Shown: positions 25,604 to 33,279 of the stretch, piece by piece | Layout of the letters: every line of letters begins with the position of its first letter | How positions within the stretch are numbered: position 1 is the first letter of the stretch | Origin: Novosphingobium album (ex Liu et al. 2023) | GTDB lineage: Bacteria > Pseudomonadota > Alphaproteobacteria > Sphingomonadales > Sphingomonadaceae | Length of the DNA: 64,000 nt | Direction of reading: 5' to 3' | Assembly: GCF_029076845.1 (NCBI RefSeq) | Contig: NZ_JARESE010000010.1 | Location: 62,001 to 126,000 of the forward strand | The notes under the pieces: model-generated | Told to the model about the DNA's origin: nothing | Seen by the model: the letters and a program-made list of their open reading frames with translations, nothing else | The model's database searches: none | Program-made: the position numbers and the translations under genes

Positions 25604-26854
25604 ATGAGCGAAGCGATCAACCAGCCCGCCCCCCCGCTGGATACGGCGGCCGGGGCGCCCGACCTGTTCTCCAGGTTCGATCCGCTGATCCAGATGCGCG
25701 CCGATCTGCTGGCGTCGGGCGTCGAAGACCCGTTCGGCCTGGTCATGGAGCGGGTCTGCTCGCCCACCGTGGCGATCTGCAACGGGCGCGAGACGATCCT
25801 GCTGGGCACCTACAACTACATGGGCATGACCTTCGATCCCGACGTGATCGAGGCCGGCCGGCAGGCGCTGACCGATTTCGGATCGGGCACCACCGGCAGC
25901 CGCGTGCTCAACGGCACATACCTGGGCCACAAGCAGGTCGAGCAGGCGCTGTGCGATTTCTACGACATGCAGCACGCTATGGTGTTCTCCACCGGATACC
26001 AGGCGAACCTGGGCATCATCAGCACGATCGCCGGCAAGGGCGATTACATCGTGCTCGATATCGACAGCCACGCCTCGATCTGGGACGGCTGCAAGATGGG
26101 CGACGCCGAAGTCGTGCCGTTCAGGCACAACGACATCGAGGCGATGGAAAAGCGCCTGAAGCGCATTCCCGAAGGCGCCGGCAAGCTGGTCGTGCTCGAA
26201 GGCGTCTATTCGATGCTGGGCGATATCGCCCCGCTCAGGCAGATGATCGCGGTCGCCAAGGCCAATGGCGCGATGGTGCTGGTGGACGAGGCGCATTCGA
26301 TGGGCTTCATCGGCCCCAACGGGCGCGGCGTGGCCGAGGACCAGGGCGTGCTCGACCAGGTCGATTTCGTCATCGGCACCTTTTCCAAGAGCGTCGGCAC
26401 GGTTGGCGGCTTCTGCGTTTCCAACCACCCCAAGTTCGAGATCCTGCGGCTGGTCTGCCGCCCTTACGTCTTCACCGCCAGCCTGCCGCCCAGCGTGGTG
26501 GCGACGGCCTACACCTCGATCCGCAAGCTGATGCACGCCGGCAACAAGCGCGCGCATCTCTGGGAAAATTCACGCACGCTGCACAAGGGGCTGAAGGACG
26601 CCGGCTTCCAGCTTGGCACGCAGGAACCGCAAAGCGCGATCATCTCGGTGATCATGCCCGATCTGGAGCGCGGCGCGGCGATGTGGGAAGCGCTGCTGCA
26701 CGAGGGGCTCTATGTGAACCTCGCCCGTCCGCCGGCAACGCCCGCGAACATGACGCTGCTGCGCTGCTCGCTGTGCGCCGAGCATTCGGCCGAGCAGGTC
26801 GGGCAGATCATCGGCATGTTCGAACGGGCCGGCAAGGCGACCGGGATCATCTGA
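25604..26854 (+). CDS. spt: Serine palmitoyltransferase
   Basis: This 416-residue soluble PLP enzyme of the alpha-oxoamine synthase family condenses L-serine with a C16 acyl thioester to 3-ketodihydrosphingosine, the first step of sphingolipid synthesis. The PLP lysine is Lys262 in GTFSKSVGTVGGF, close to Lys265 of the Sphingomonas paucimobilis enzyme. LVDEAHSMGF supplies the PLP Asp/His. It is translated from the same transcript as the upstream ACP. Other sphingolipid genes are not in the window. It is the strongest taxonomic marker here. Confidence 0.95.
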   Translation: MSEAINQPAPPLDTAAGAPDLFSRFDPLIQMRADLLASGVEDPFGLVMERVCSPTVAICNGRETILLGTYNYMGMTFDPDVIEAGRQALTDFGSGTTGSRVLNGTYLGHKQVEQALCDFYDMQHAMVFSTGYQANLGIISTIAGKGDYIVLDIDSHASIWDGCKMGDAEVVPFRHNDIEAMEKRLKRIPEGAGKLVVLEGVYSMLGDIAPLRQMIAVAKANGAMVLVDEAHSMGFIGPNGRGVAEDQGVLDQVDFVIGTFSKSVGTVGGFCVSNHPKFEILRLVCRPYVFTASLPPSVVATAYTSIRKLMHAGNKRAHLWENSRTLHKGLKDAGFQLGTQEPQSAIISVIMPDLERGAAMWEALLHEGLYVNLARPPATPANMTLLRCSLCAEHSAEQVGQIIGMFERAGKATGII

Positions 26855-26856
26855 AC

Positions 26857-26883
26857 ACCGGGTCGGGCCTGCCCTCGCCCGGT
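26857..26883. terminator. GC-rich hairpin between convergent spt and usg
   Basis: ACCGGG (26857-26862) pairs with CCCGGT (26878-26883), with an inner GGGC/GCCC stem. It fills the gap between the convergent spt and usg stops. There is no T-run, so terminator function is only likely from position. Confidence 0.4.
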
Positions 26884-27167
26884 CAGTGGATCGCGATGAT
26901 CCCGTCCACCGCGCGCCACTCGCTCGGCCCGATCAGGTGCTGGTGCGCGACGCGGACCGAATGCAGCGGCCCTTCGATCTCGCGCCGCCAGTAATCGAGG
27001 AAATCCTTGAGCACCGGAAAGCGCGGGGCGACGTCATACTGCTGGAAGGCGAAAAGCTGGATCAGCCTGGGGTGATCGGGCAGGAAATAGTGGATTTCGA
27101 CGGTCGAAAGCCCGTAGCCTTCGAGTTGCCTGATGAAATCGCGACTTGCGCCTGTCTGACCAGCCAT
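26883..27167 (-). CDS. usg: Usg family protein
   Basis: This 94-residue protein matches the Usg family, named from genes near tryptophan operons in alphaproteobacteria. Diagnostic stretches are LEGYGLSTVEIHYFLPDHP, QYDVAPRFPVLKDFLDYW and EGPLHSVRVAHQHL. The molecular function is not known to me. A strong AAGGAGGG ribosome binding site precedes the ATG. No trp genes are nearby, so the gene is away from its namesake context. Confidence 0.9.
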   Translation of the reverse strand: MAGQTGASRDFIRQLEGYGLSTVEIHYFLPDHPRLIQLFAFQQYDVAPRFPVLKDFLDYWRREIEGPLHSVRVAHQHLIGPSEWRAVDGIIAIH

Positions 27168-27296
27168 AGCCCTCCTTCGCGCCGCTCTGTTGTTGCAGCG
27201 CAGCGAAGAAAAGATGACACAACGCGGACACCAGTCAAGAGGGCCCCGGCTGACGAATTGCCGGCAAGTCGAGTGACATAGGCGCGGTCCGGCGGA

Positions 27297-27839
27297 TCAG
27301 ATCCGGGGCCGGCGCGGCACGGGCGGGCGGTGATAGCTCACATCCTCACGGTCGCGGCTGGCCTGGCAAGGCGCGTCGGCGGTGTATGCGGACGGCATCT
27401 GTTTCGATGGTTCGTAATCGCGCAATTCGTATTGCGTCTCGATGATGCACACCCGGTTGGCGATCCGCCATTCGCCATCGCGTTTCTGGAAATGGTCGAT
27501 GTAGCGCCCGGTGGACATCAGGTGCGGCGGCTCGGGCGCCAGGCCGGTGAAGGTATAGTACGTCTCGCAATAGGCATCGTCGCCCTGCAAGTCGCAGCTA
27601 TGGTTGAGCAGGCCGTGCGCGGTGCTGGCGAAGCGCAGCGTGGTGCCGTCCGCCCACTGGATGAAATCGTCCGGCGTGCCGACGAAATGGCCGTGATCCT
27701 CGATCGCATCGCCCCAATAGCACGATCGCGCCAGTTCGTTGTCCAGCCGGTCGAGCCCGCGGGCGTAGCGCTGCATGACTTGCCAGATCGCATCGCGATC
27801 GAGCAGTTCGCGCAAGCGGCGTTCCAGTTGCGCATCCAT
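27297..27839 (-). CDS. SnoaL-like/NTF2-fold protein
   Basis: This 180-residue protein has the cystatin-like NTF2 fold: an N-terminal helix RRLRELLDRDAIWQVMQRYARG, then LARSCYWGDAIEDHG, and a C-terminal sheet block GRYIDHFQKRDGEWRIANR. Such proteins are cyclases, isomerases or dehydratases of polyketide, steroid or aromatic substrates. A Pro/Arg-rich tail (about 165-180) has no homology. It is the third gene of the minus-strand unit TauD-like dioxygenase, hydrolase, SnoaL-like protein, so it probably belongs to a degradation pathway. Confidence 0.8.
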   Translation of the reverse strand: MDAQLERRLRELLDRDAIWQVMQRYARGLDRLDNELARSCYWGDAIEDHGHFVGTPDDFIQWADGTTLRFASTAHGLLNHSCDLQGDDAYCETYYTFTGLAPEPPHLMSTGRYIDHFQKRDGEWRIANRVCIIETQYELRDYEPSKQMPSAYTADAPCQASRDREDVSYHRPPVPRRPRI

Positions 27840-27844
27840 CGCGA

Positions 27845-28711
27845 TCAGTCCTTGAGGAAATCGAGCAGCATCGGCGCGAGCAAGGGCCAACGCTCGAACC
27901 GGCCGCGCCGGTTGGCCGTGTCGATCGGGAAGGTGGAAACATAGTTCCATTCCTGATCGCCCCACGGCGGCTCAACCATGGTGGAATTGGGCAGCAGTTC
28001 GTGCACCCATTCGGACGTGCGCCGGGTGTGGGCCATGTCGCTCTTGCCGCTGCGCAAGACCATGATCGGCATGGCCAGCCGGGCGAAATCGGCCTCGCCC
28101 AGGCCGGGCACGGGCGATTCGTCGGAATAGGCGAAAGCCTTGCCCCAGCGCTGCATCGTGTCGATGTATGCGTCCGGATCCTGCGCCAGCAGGATCTGGC
28201 GAATCCGGGGGTTGCGCGCGATCTGCTCGGCCCAGCTGGGAAGCTGGACCACCGCCTCCATCCCGCCTTTCGAAGCGGCGGCGATCTGGTCGCCACAGTA
28301 GAACCAGGCCAGGCCCGCCAGCCCCACCGGCCCGCCGCTGATCCACCAGATGGCGATCTTGCGCACGTTCTCGGGCATCCGCGCGGCGGCCATCAGGCTG
28401 ATGCGCGATCCCGCCGAGCCGCCGACCACCCTGATGTCCCTGAGGCCCAGCGCCTGGACCAGCCCGACCAGCGCCTCGCAGTTCATCACCGATTCGGATG
28501 GCGCGGTGAACGCGATGTCGGATGCACCGCAGCCCGGCCGGTCCCACAGCAGCACGCGATAGCCGCCATCGGCCAGCAGCTGGCCCAGTTCGGGCACGCC
28601 CGCCGTGTCGCGCGGATAGCGGCCGCCCGGCGTCAGCACCAGCGGCGGCGCGTTCTCGTCACCGATCAGCTCGTAGTCGAGTTCGAGCCCGTTGACCTCG
28701 ATCTTCGCCAA
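27845..28711 (-). CDS. Alpha/beta-hydrolase
   Basis: This protein of about 288 residues is an alpha/beta-hydrolase with oxyanion region LTPGGRYPRD and nucleophile elbow GGSAGSR. The residues LLWDRPGCGASD are typical of esterase or C-C hydrolase relatives. I chose TTG 28711 because AAGGGGAG sits a few bases upstream and the domain begins there; an ATG at 28765 would add 18 residues without homology. The stop is five bases before the SnoaL-like gene. The substrate is unknown; the neighbouring dioxygenase suggests a shared catabolic route. Confidence 0.85.
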   Translation of the reverse strand: MAKIEVNGLELDYELIGDENAPPLVLTPGGRYPRDTAGVPELGQLLADGGYRVLLWDRPGCGASDIAFTAPSESVMNCEALVGLVQALGLRDIRVVGGSAGSRISLMAAARMPENVRKIAIWWISGGPVGLAGLAWFYCGDQIAAASKGGMEAVVQLPSWAEQIARNPRIRQILLAQDPDAYIDTMQRWGKAFAYSDESPVPGLGEADFARLAMPIMVLRSGKSDMAHTRRTSEWVHELLPNSTMVEPPWGDQEWNYVSTFPIDTANRRGRFERWPLLAPMLLDFLKD

Positions 28712-28815
28712 TGTCCTCTCCCCTTGGTTTCCCGCCTCATCGCAGGGAACGCGGGCCAAAGGCAAGCCGGCACCGTCGTTTGCGCGGTTCCGGCCTATTG
28801 CCTGCGCCGCGCGAG

Positions 28816-29775
28816 TCAGGCCATGGCATCGGCGGTGGCGGGGCTGGCCGGCGCCTGTTCCCAGCGGCCCAGGCCATAATCGCCCGCGATGGTGGTGCGA
28901 TACATCAGCCGTTCCTCATCCGGGTTGTTGCCCGAAACGCAGTGGAGCATCCGGGTATTGTCCCAGATCACCATGTCGCTGGGCCGCCACTTGTGGTGAT
29001 AGCTGCAGGTGCCGCCCAGGCGGTTGATCGTCTGGCACACCTCTTCCAGCAGCGCGTCGCCCCCGGCGTTCTCCTCGCCGACCAGGCCTTGCGCCATGTA
29101 GTTGGAGACGTGGAGCACTTTCTCGCCGGTCGGCCGGGTCCAGACCGCGGGATGGATCGCGCGCGGCATCGATGCCGCCTGCGCCTTGAATTCGGGGCTC
29201 GACGGCTTGGGCTCGATCATCGCGTAATGCTCCGGCCGGCCGAACTTCAGCTCGTCGTACTGGGTGCTGAGCGTGTAGATCACTTCGCGTCCCTCGATCC
29301 GCCGCCGCAGATCGTCGGGGAACGCCGCGTAAAGCGCCACGCCGTCCATGAAGCCGGTGATGCCACCTTCCTCCACCCGTTCGACCGAGCGCAGCACGCC
29401 GGCGCGGTTCAACTCGTCGTTATAGCAATGGTCGAAATGCCAGGGCAGCCAGTGCGAAAGCTGCTTGCCCTCCACTTCGACCACGCCTTGCCCACGCCGG
29501 CTGCGGATTTCGATCACGCCGGGCAGGCGGTTCGAATCGACGCGGCTGACCGCCTTGACCGGATGCTCCTTGAGCGGGCCGAAGCAGGAACTGAGCGCGA
29601 GCTGCATCTCGTCGGACTGCTCCACATCCTCGAACACGATCATGCCGTGCGCGATGAACAAATCGTCGATCTCCTTGCGGATCGCCGGATCCTCAAGGAT
29701 TTCCAGAGTCAGCGCGCCAATGCGCACGCCGAAGGGCAAACCCTCCTGCAAGGGCCGAACATCCGCCAGTGCCAT
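28816..29775 (-). CDS. TauD/TfdA-family alpha-ketoglutarate-dependent dioxygenase
   Basis: This 319-residue enzyme has the TauD fold. The iron-binding HxD is in WHFDHCYND, the distal His is in WDNTRMLHCVSG, and the 2-oxoglutarate Arg follows in MYRTTIAGD. It would hydroxylate a sulfonate, aryloxyacid or other organic acid using 2-oxoglutarate and O2; the substrate is not deducible. A GGGAG ribosome binding site precedes ATG 29775. It is the first gene of a minus-strand unit and faces an IclR regulator across a 91-base region with a palindrome. Confidence 0.9.
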   Translation of the reverse strand: MALADVRPLQEGLPFGVRIGALTLEILEDPAIRKEIDDLFIAHGMIVFEDVEQSDEMQLALSSCFGPLKEHPVKAVSRVDSNRLPGVIEIRSRRGQGVVEVEGKQLSHWLPWHFDHCYNDELNRAGVLRSVERVEEGGITGFMDGVALYAAFPDDLRRRIEGREVIYTLSTQYDELKFGRPEHYAMIEPKPSSPEFKAQAASMPRAIHPAVWTRPTGEKVLHVSNYMAQGLVGEENAGGDALLEEVCQTINRLGGTCSYHHKWRPSDMVIWDNTRMLHCVSGNNPDEERLMYRTTIAGDYGLGRWEQAPASPATADAMA

Positions 29776-29803
29776 AGACCATCTCCCATATCCGCGAATT
29801 CGA

Positions 29804-29832
29804 TTGTCAATGGTATTACATAGTAATACATC
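29804..29832 (+). promoter_or_regulatory. Candidate sigma70 promoter for the iclR gene
   Basis: TTGTCA (29804-29809) and TACATC (29827-29832) are separated by 17 bases. The palindrome at 29813-29829 fills the spacer and reaches into the -10, a layout expected for repression. Confidence 0.4.
29813..29829. promoter_or_regulatory. Candidate IclR operator
   Basis: A perfect 7-bp inverted repeat with a 3-base spacer, GTATTAC-ATA-GTAATAC, lies in the 91-base gap between the divergent dioxygenase and iclR genes. It is AT-rich against a GC-rich background, and it is the right size and place for an IclR dimer site. Confidence 0.55.
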
Positions 29833-29866
29833 TTATCGGATTGTGACATGATACGCGGGAGTCGGG

Positions 29867-30589
29867 GTGGCCGTCAAGCGCAGCAGCAGCGCAACCAGGA
29901 TGCTGGCGGTGTTCGAAGCGATCGCCCGGGCCCAGCCGCTCGGCGTCAGCGCGCTCGCGCGCCTGCTCGATGCCGACAAGAGCGCGATGCAGCGCGACCT
30001 GATGACGCTGGCCGATGCCGGCTGGATCCGTCCTGCTCCCGGCACCGGCGGGCAATGGGAACTGACGCCGCATATCCTGACGCTGGCCCGCCCGCCGCAC
30101 AGCAACGACAGCCTGCGCCTGCGCGCCGCGCCGATCCTGGAACGCCTGCGCACCGCCACGGGCGAGACCGCCTATCTCGCCGTGCCGGACGACGATCACT
30201 TCGTCGTTCTGGGCGCGGCCGAAAGCCATCACCTGCTGCGCATGGTGCCGGCGATCGGCATCGTCATCCCGATGCACGGCAGCGCCACGGCGCGCGCGGT
30301 GCTGCCCTTCCTGCCCGAATCCGAGCAGGAACGGCTGCTGGGCACGCCGCTGTCCGCCGCGACGCGCCGGGAATTCGCCCGGACCCGCGCGCGCGGCTTT
30401 GCCGTCAATGACGAGGAGATCCAGCCCGGCGCGGTGGCGATGGCCTCGGCGATCCTGGGGGGCGACGGCTTGCCGGCGGGATCGCTGGTGCTGACCGGCC
30501 CGGCCGAGCGGCTGGCGCCGGGGCGGCGCGACGCGATCGGCGAGATGCTGCGCGATGGCGCCCGGCAACTCGCGCAGGAGATTGGCTAA
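29867..30589 (+). CDS. IclR-family transcriptional regulator
   Basis: This 240-residue protein has an N-terminal winged helix (SSSATRMLAVFEAIARAQ ... LARLLDADKSAMQRDLMTL) and a C-terminal IclR effector domain (about 75-240). GTG 29867 follows a CGGGAG site. IclR proteins control catabolic operons by binding small aromatic or carboxylic effectors. It faces the dioxygenase-hydrolase-SnoaL unit, which it most likely controls, together with itself. The 3' end overlaps the convergent YqaA gene by four bases. Confidence 0.9.
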   Translation: MAVKRSSSATRMLAVFEAIARAQPLGVSALARLLDADKSAMQRDLMTLADAGWIRPAPGTGGQWELTPHILTLARPPHSNDSLRLRAAPILERLRTATGETAYLAVPDDDHFVVLGAAESHHLLRMVPAIGIVIPMHGSATARAVLPFLPESEQERLLGTPLSAATRREFARTRARGFAVNDEEIQPGAVAMASAILGGDGLPAGSLVLTGPAERLAPGRRDAIGEMLRDGARQLAQEIG

Positions 30590-31230
30590 AGCGAAGGCGC
30601 GGGAATCGCGGTGGCCGCCCGGCACTTCTCGCTGGTCTCTTCCCCGCCGCCGCTCAGCAGCGTCGCCGCGACGAAGCCGGCGAGCACCAGTGCGACGAAG
30701 GCCACCGTCACCTTGCCCAGATGCTTGTCGATGATCGCCTTGATCGGCGCGCCGAACAGGCGGAACAGCACGCCCACGATCATGAAGCTGATCGAGCGCG
30801 AGACCACGCTCGCGCCGATGAACACGGCCAGGTTCATGCCGATGAACCCGGCGGTGATCGTCAGCAGCTTGAACGGGATCGGCGTGGCGCCTTTCACCAC
30901 GATGATCTCCGCCCCGTATTCGCGCAAGTAGCAGGCCGCCTGGGGAAAGCTTTCGGCCAGGCCCAGCGCGCGCAGCAGCGCCTGGCCGAACGCCTCATAG
31001 GCGAAATGGCCGATGGCATAGCCCAGCAGCCCGCCCACGACCGAGGCCAGCGTTGCCACCGCGGCGAAACGCACCGCCTTCTTCGGTTCGGCCAGGCACA
31101 TCAGGCCCAGCAGCGGATGCGGCGGCACGGGAAAGAAGCTGGCTTCCATGAAGGCGAATGCGGCCAGCCACCAGGTCGCGTGCGGGTGCGACGCCTTGGC
31201 CATGGTCCAGTCGTAGAGGCGCCGCAACAT
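30586..31230 (-). CDS. YqaA family membrane protein (DedA/SNARE-associated)
   Basis: This 214-residue inner-membrane protein belongs to the YqaA branch of the DedA superfamily. The family block FMEASFFPVPPHPLLGLM is followed by several hydrophobic helices, the conserved region YGAEIIVVKGATPIPFKLLT (the re-entrant loop) and further hydrophobic helices through about residue 185. Some DedA-superfamily proteins act as lipid flippases; the role of YqaA itself is uncertain. The frame is open upstream but homology begins at ATG 31230. Confidence 0.88.
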   Translation of the reverse strand: MLRRLYDWTMAKASHPHATWWLAAFAFMEASFFPVPPHPLLGLMCLAEPKKAVRFAAVATLASVVGGLLGYAIGHFAYEAFGQALLRALGLAESFPQAACYLREYGAEIIVVKGATPIPFKLLTITAGFIGMNLAVFIGASVVSRSISFMIVGVLFRLFGAPIKAIIDKHLGKVTVAFVALVLAGFVAATLLSGGGEETSEKCRAATAIPAPSL

Positions 31231-31330
31231 CGTGTTTTCCCAAAAGGCCCGGTGAGCCCGCGTGCTTAGAGTCCCGCCGCGCGGGCGGCAAGCGCGCGAT
31301 AGGCGCGGCGGATCGCCCGGTCGCACCCAT

Positions 31331-31347
31331 ATAACCTATTTGGTTAT
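31331..31347. promoter_or_regulatory. Inverted repeat next to the GTA promoter (candidate operator)
   Basis: ATAACC-TATTT-GGTTAT is a perfect 6-bp inverted repeat with a 5-base spacer. It ends seven bases before the -35 element of the GTA promoter. The position fits a repressor or activator site; the protein that would bind is unknown. It does not match the CtrA consensus. Confidence 0.5.
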
Positions 31348-31353
31348 TAATTC

Positions 31354-31382
31354 TTGACATCGTCACGCTCATCCGGTACATA
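31354..31382 (+). promoter_or_regulatory. Sigma70-like promoter for the gene transfer agent cluster
   Basis: TTGACA (31354-31359) and TACATA (31377-31382) have an ideal 17-base spacer. Transcription would start near 31389, giving a leader of about 67 bases to the small-terminase ATG at 31456. It is the best sigma70 match seen in the window. Confidence 0.65.
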
Positions 31383-31455
31383 CAAGGAAGATCGCGATGG
31401 ACCGAGTCGCCGGCCCCTTCGCTTTCCCCCCCTCACCCAGCGGAACATTTCGATA

Positions 31456-31941
31456 ATGGCGGACAAGACCCAGCCCGGCCGGGGCGCGCGGTCGCGCGCG
31501 GGCCAGCCGGCCGCGCCGAAGGATTGGCGCAAGACGTTCCTTGATGAACTGGCCGCCACGTCCAACGTCGCGGCATCGGCCCGCAAGGCCGGGATCGCCC
31601 CGTCGACCGCCTACGAGGCGCGGCGGCAGGACCCCGAATTCTACCGCAACTGGCAGGAAGCGCTGTGCGAAGGGTATGACCACCTTGAAATGCACTTGCT
31701 CCAGCGGCTGCGCGAAGGCGAAGTCAAGCCCGCCGCCGGGGCCCGGCGCGGCACGCGGGTGTTCGACAACGGCACCGCTTTCCGCCTGCTGACGATCCAT
31801 CGCGAAACGGCCGCGCGGCAGCGGGCGATCCTGGAAAACCGCAATGCCGATGCGATCCTGGAAGGGATCAACGCCAAGCTGGACCGGATGCGCGAGCGCG
31901 CGCTGAAGCTGGCGAAACGGCAAGCCGATGACGCGGACTGA
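31456..31941 (+). CDS. Small terminase subunit-like protein (GTA g1)
   Basis: This 161-residue protein occupies the g1 slot just before the large terminase, overlapping it by 14 bases. An N-terminal helix-turn-helix (SNVAASARKAGIAPSTAYEA) resembles small-terminase DNA-binding domains, followed by a helical oligomerisation region. In RcGTA the corresponding protein starts packaging of host DNA with little sequence preference. The open frame extends upstream into the promoter, but ATG 31456 gives the sensible start. Confidence 0.75.
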   Translation: MADKTQPGRGARSRAGQPAAPKDWRKTFLDELAATSNVAASARKAGIAPSTAYEARRQDPEFYRNWQEALCEGYDHLEMHLLQRLREGEVKPAAGARRGTRVFDNGTAFRLLTIHRETAARQRAILENRNADAILEGINAKLDRMRERALKLAKRQADDAD

Positions 31942-33253
31942 GCGGTTGGCCGGGCTGCTGGCGCTGCCGCCCGAGGATCGGCGCCGTGCCCTCGCCCGCT
32001 TCAGCGAGCGGGAGCAGGAGGAACTGGCGACGCACTGGCAGCTCTGGGCACGCCGCGAACAGCTTGCCCCGCCGGGCGACTGGCGCGTCTGGCTGGTCAT
32101 GGCCGGGCGCGGCTTCGGCAAGACCCGCGCCGGGGCCGAATGGGTGCGCGCCGTCGCCAGCGCCGATCCGCAGGCGCGGATCGCGCTGGTCGCGGCCTCG
32201 CTGGGCGAAGCACGCGCGGTCATGGTCGAGGGCGAAAGCGGGCTGCTCGCGGTGAGCCCCGCGCGCCGCCGCCCGGTGTTCGAGCCTTCGTTGCGGCGGC
32301 TGACCTGGGCCAACGGCGCGCAGGCCATGCTCTATTCGGCGGGCGAGCCCGAAGCGCTGCGCGGCCCGCAGCACAGCCACGCCTGGTGCGACGAGATCGC
32401 CAAGTGGGAGAACGCCAACGGCCGGGCCCTGGCGGCCTGGGACAACCTGCTGCTGGGCCTGCGGCTGGGCGACACCCCGCGCCTTGTCGCGACCACCACG
32501 CCGCGCGCGGTGCCGCTGGTCCAGCGCCTGCTGGCCGAGCCGCCGGGCATGGTCGCGACCACGCACGGGCGCAGCGAGGAGAATGCCGACAACTTGCCGG
32601 CGCGCTTCCTCAAGGACATGCGCCGGACTTTCGGCAAGTCGCTGCTCGGTAGGCAGGAGCTCGATGGCGAACTGATCGCCGACTTGCCCGGCGCGCTCTG
32701 GACCCGCGCGCTGCTCGAAGCGAGCCGGGTGGCGGCAGCGCCCGAGGCCGCGCGGGTGGTCATCGGCGTCGATCCGCCCGCTTCGGCGCAAGGCGATGCC
32801 TGTGGCATCGTCGTCGCCGCGATCGACGCGGGCGGCGTGGGCCATGTGCTGGCCGATGCCTCGGTCATGCGCGCCAGCCCCGAACGCTGGGCGCGCGCCG
32901 TGGCGACCGCCGCTGCCATGTGGAGCGCCGACCGCGTCGTCGCCGAGGCGAACCAGGGCGGCGCGATGGTCGAAAGCGTGCTGCGGGCCGCCGAGATCGC
33001 GCTACCGGTCCGGCTGGTCCACGCCAGCCGCGGCAAGTGCGCGCGCGCCGAGCCGGTCGCCGCGCTTTACGAAGCCGGCCGCGTCAAGCACGCCGGGCTG
33101 TTCCCGGCGCTGGAAGACGAACTGTGCGGCCTGATGGCCGGCGGCGCTTACCAAGGCCCCGGCCGCTCGCCCGACCGCGCCGACGCGCTCGTCTGGGCGC
33201 TGACCGAATTGATGCTCAACCGTCCGTCGGCCCCGCGCGTCTGGGTCGGCTGA
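31928..33253 (+). CDS. Large terminase / DNA-packaging ATPase (GTA g2)
   Basis: This 441-residue TerL has a Walker A motif GRGFGKT at about 59-65, a Walker B region around the DEIAKWE stretch, and a C-terminal RNase H-like nuclease part with acidic residues (VVIGVDPPAS). It powers headful packaging of bacterial DNA into GTA heads. It overlaps g1 by 14 bases. The size is normal for the RcGTA family. Confidence 0.93.
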   Translation: MTRTERLAGLLALPPEDRRRALARFSEREQEELATHWQLWARREQLAPPGDWRVWLVMAGRGFGKTRAGAEWVRAVASADPQARIALVAASLGEARAVMVEGESGLLAVSPARRRPVFEPSLRRLTWANGAQAMLYSAGEPEALRGPQHSHAWCDEIAKWENANGRALAAWDNLLLGLRLGDTPRLVATTTPRAVPLVQRLLAEPPGMVATTHGRSEENADNLPARFLKDMRRTFGKSLLGRQELDGELIADLPGALWTRALLEASRVAAAPEAARVVIGVDPPASAQGDACGIVVAAIDAGGVGHVLADASVMRASPERWARAVATAAAMWSADRVVAEANQGGAMVESVLRAAEIALPVRLVHASRGKCARAEPVAALYEAGRVKHAGLFPALEDELCGLMAGGAYQGPGRSPDRADALVWALTELMLNRPSAPRVWVG

Positions 33254-33279
33254 ACTTCCCGCAATCGGAAAGGAAATCC

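Noticed and set aside
29782..29810. TTGACA on the minus strand as the promoter of the dioxygenase gene
   Set aside because: No acceptable -10 follows at 16-18 bases (GGGAGA at the expected place is the ribosome binding site).
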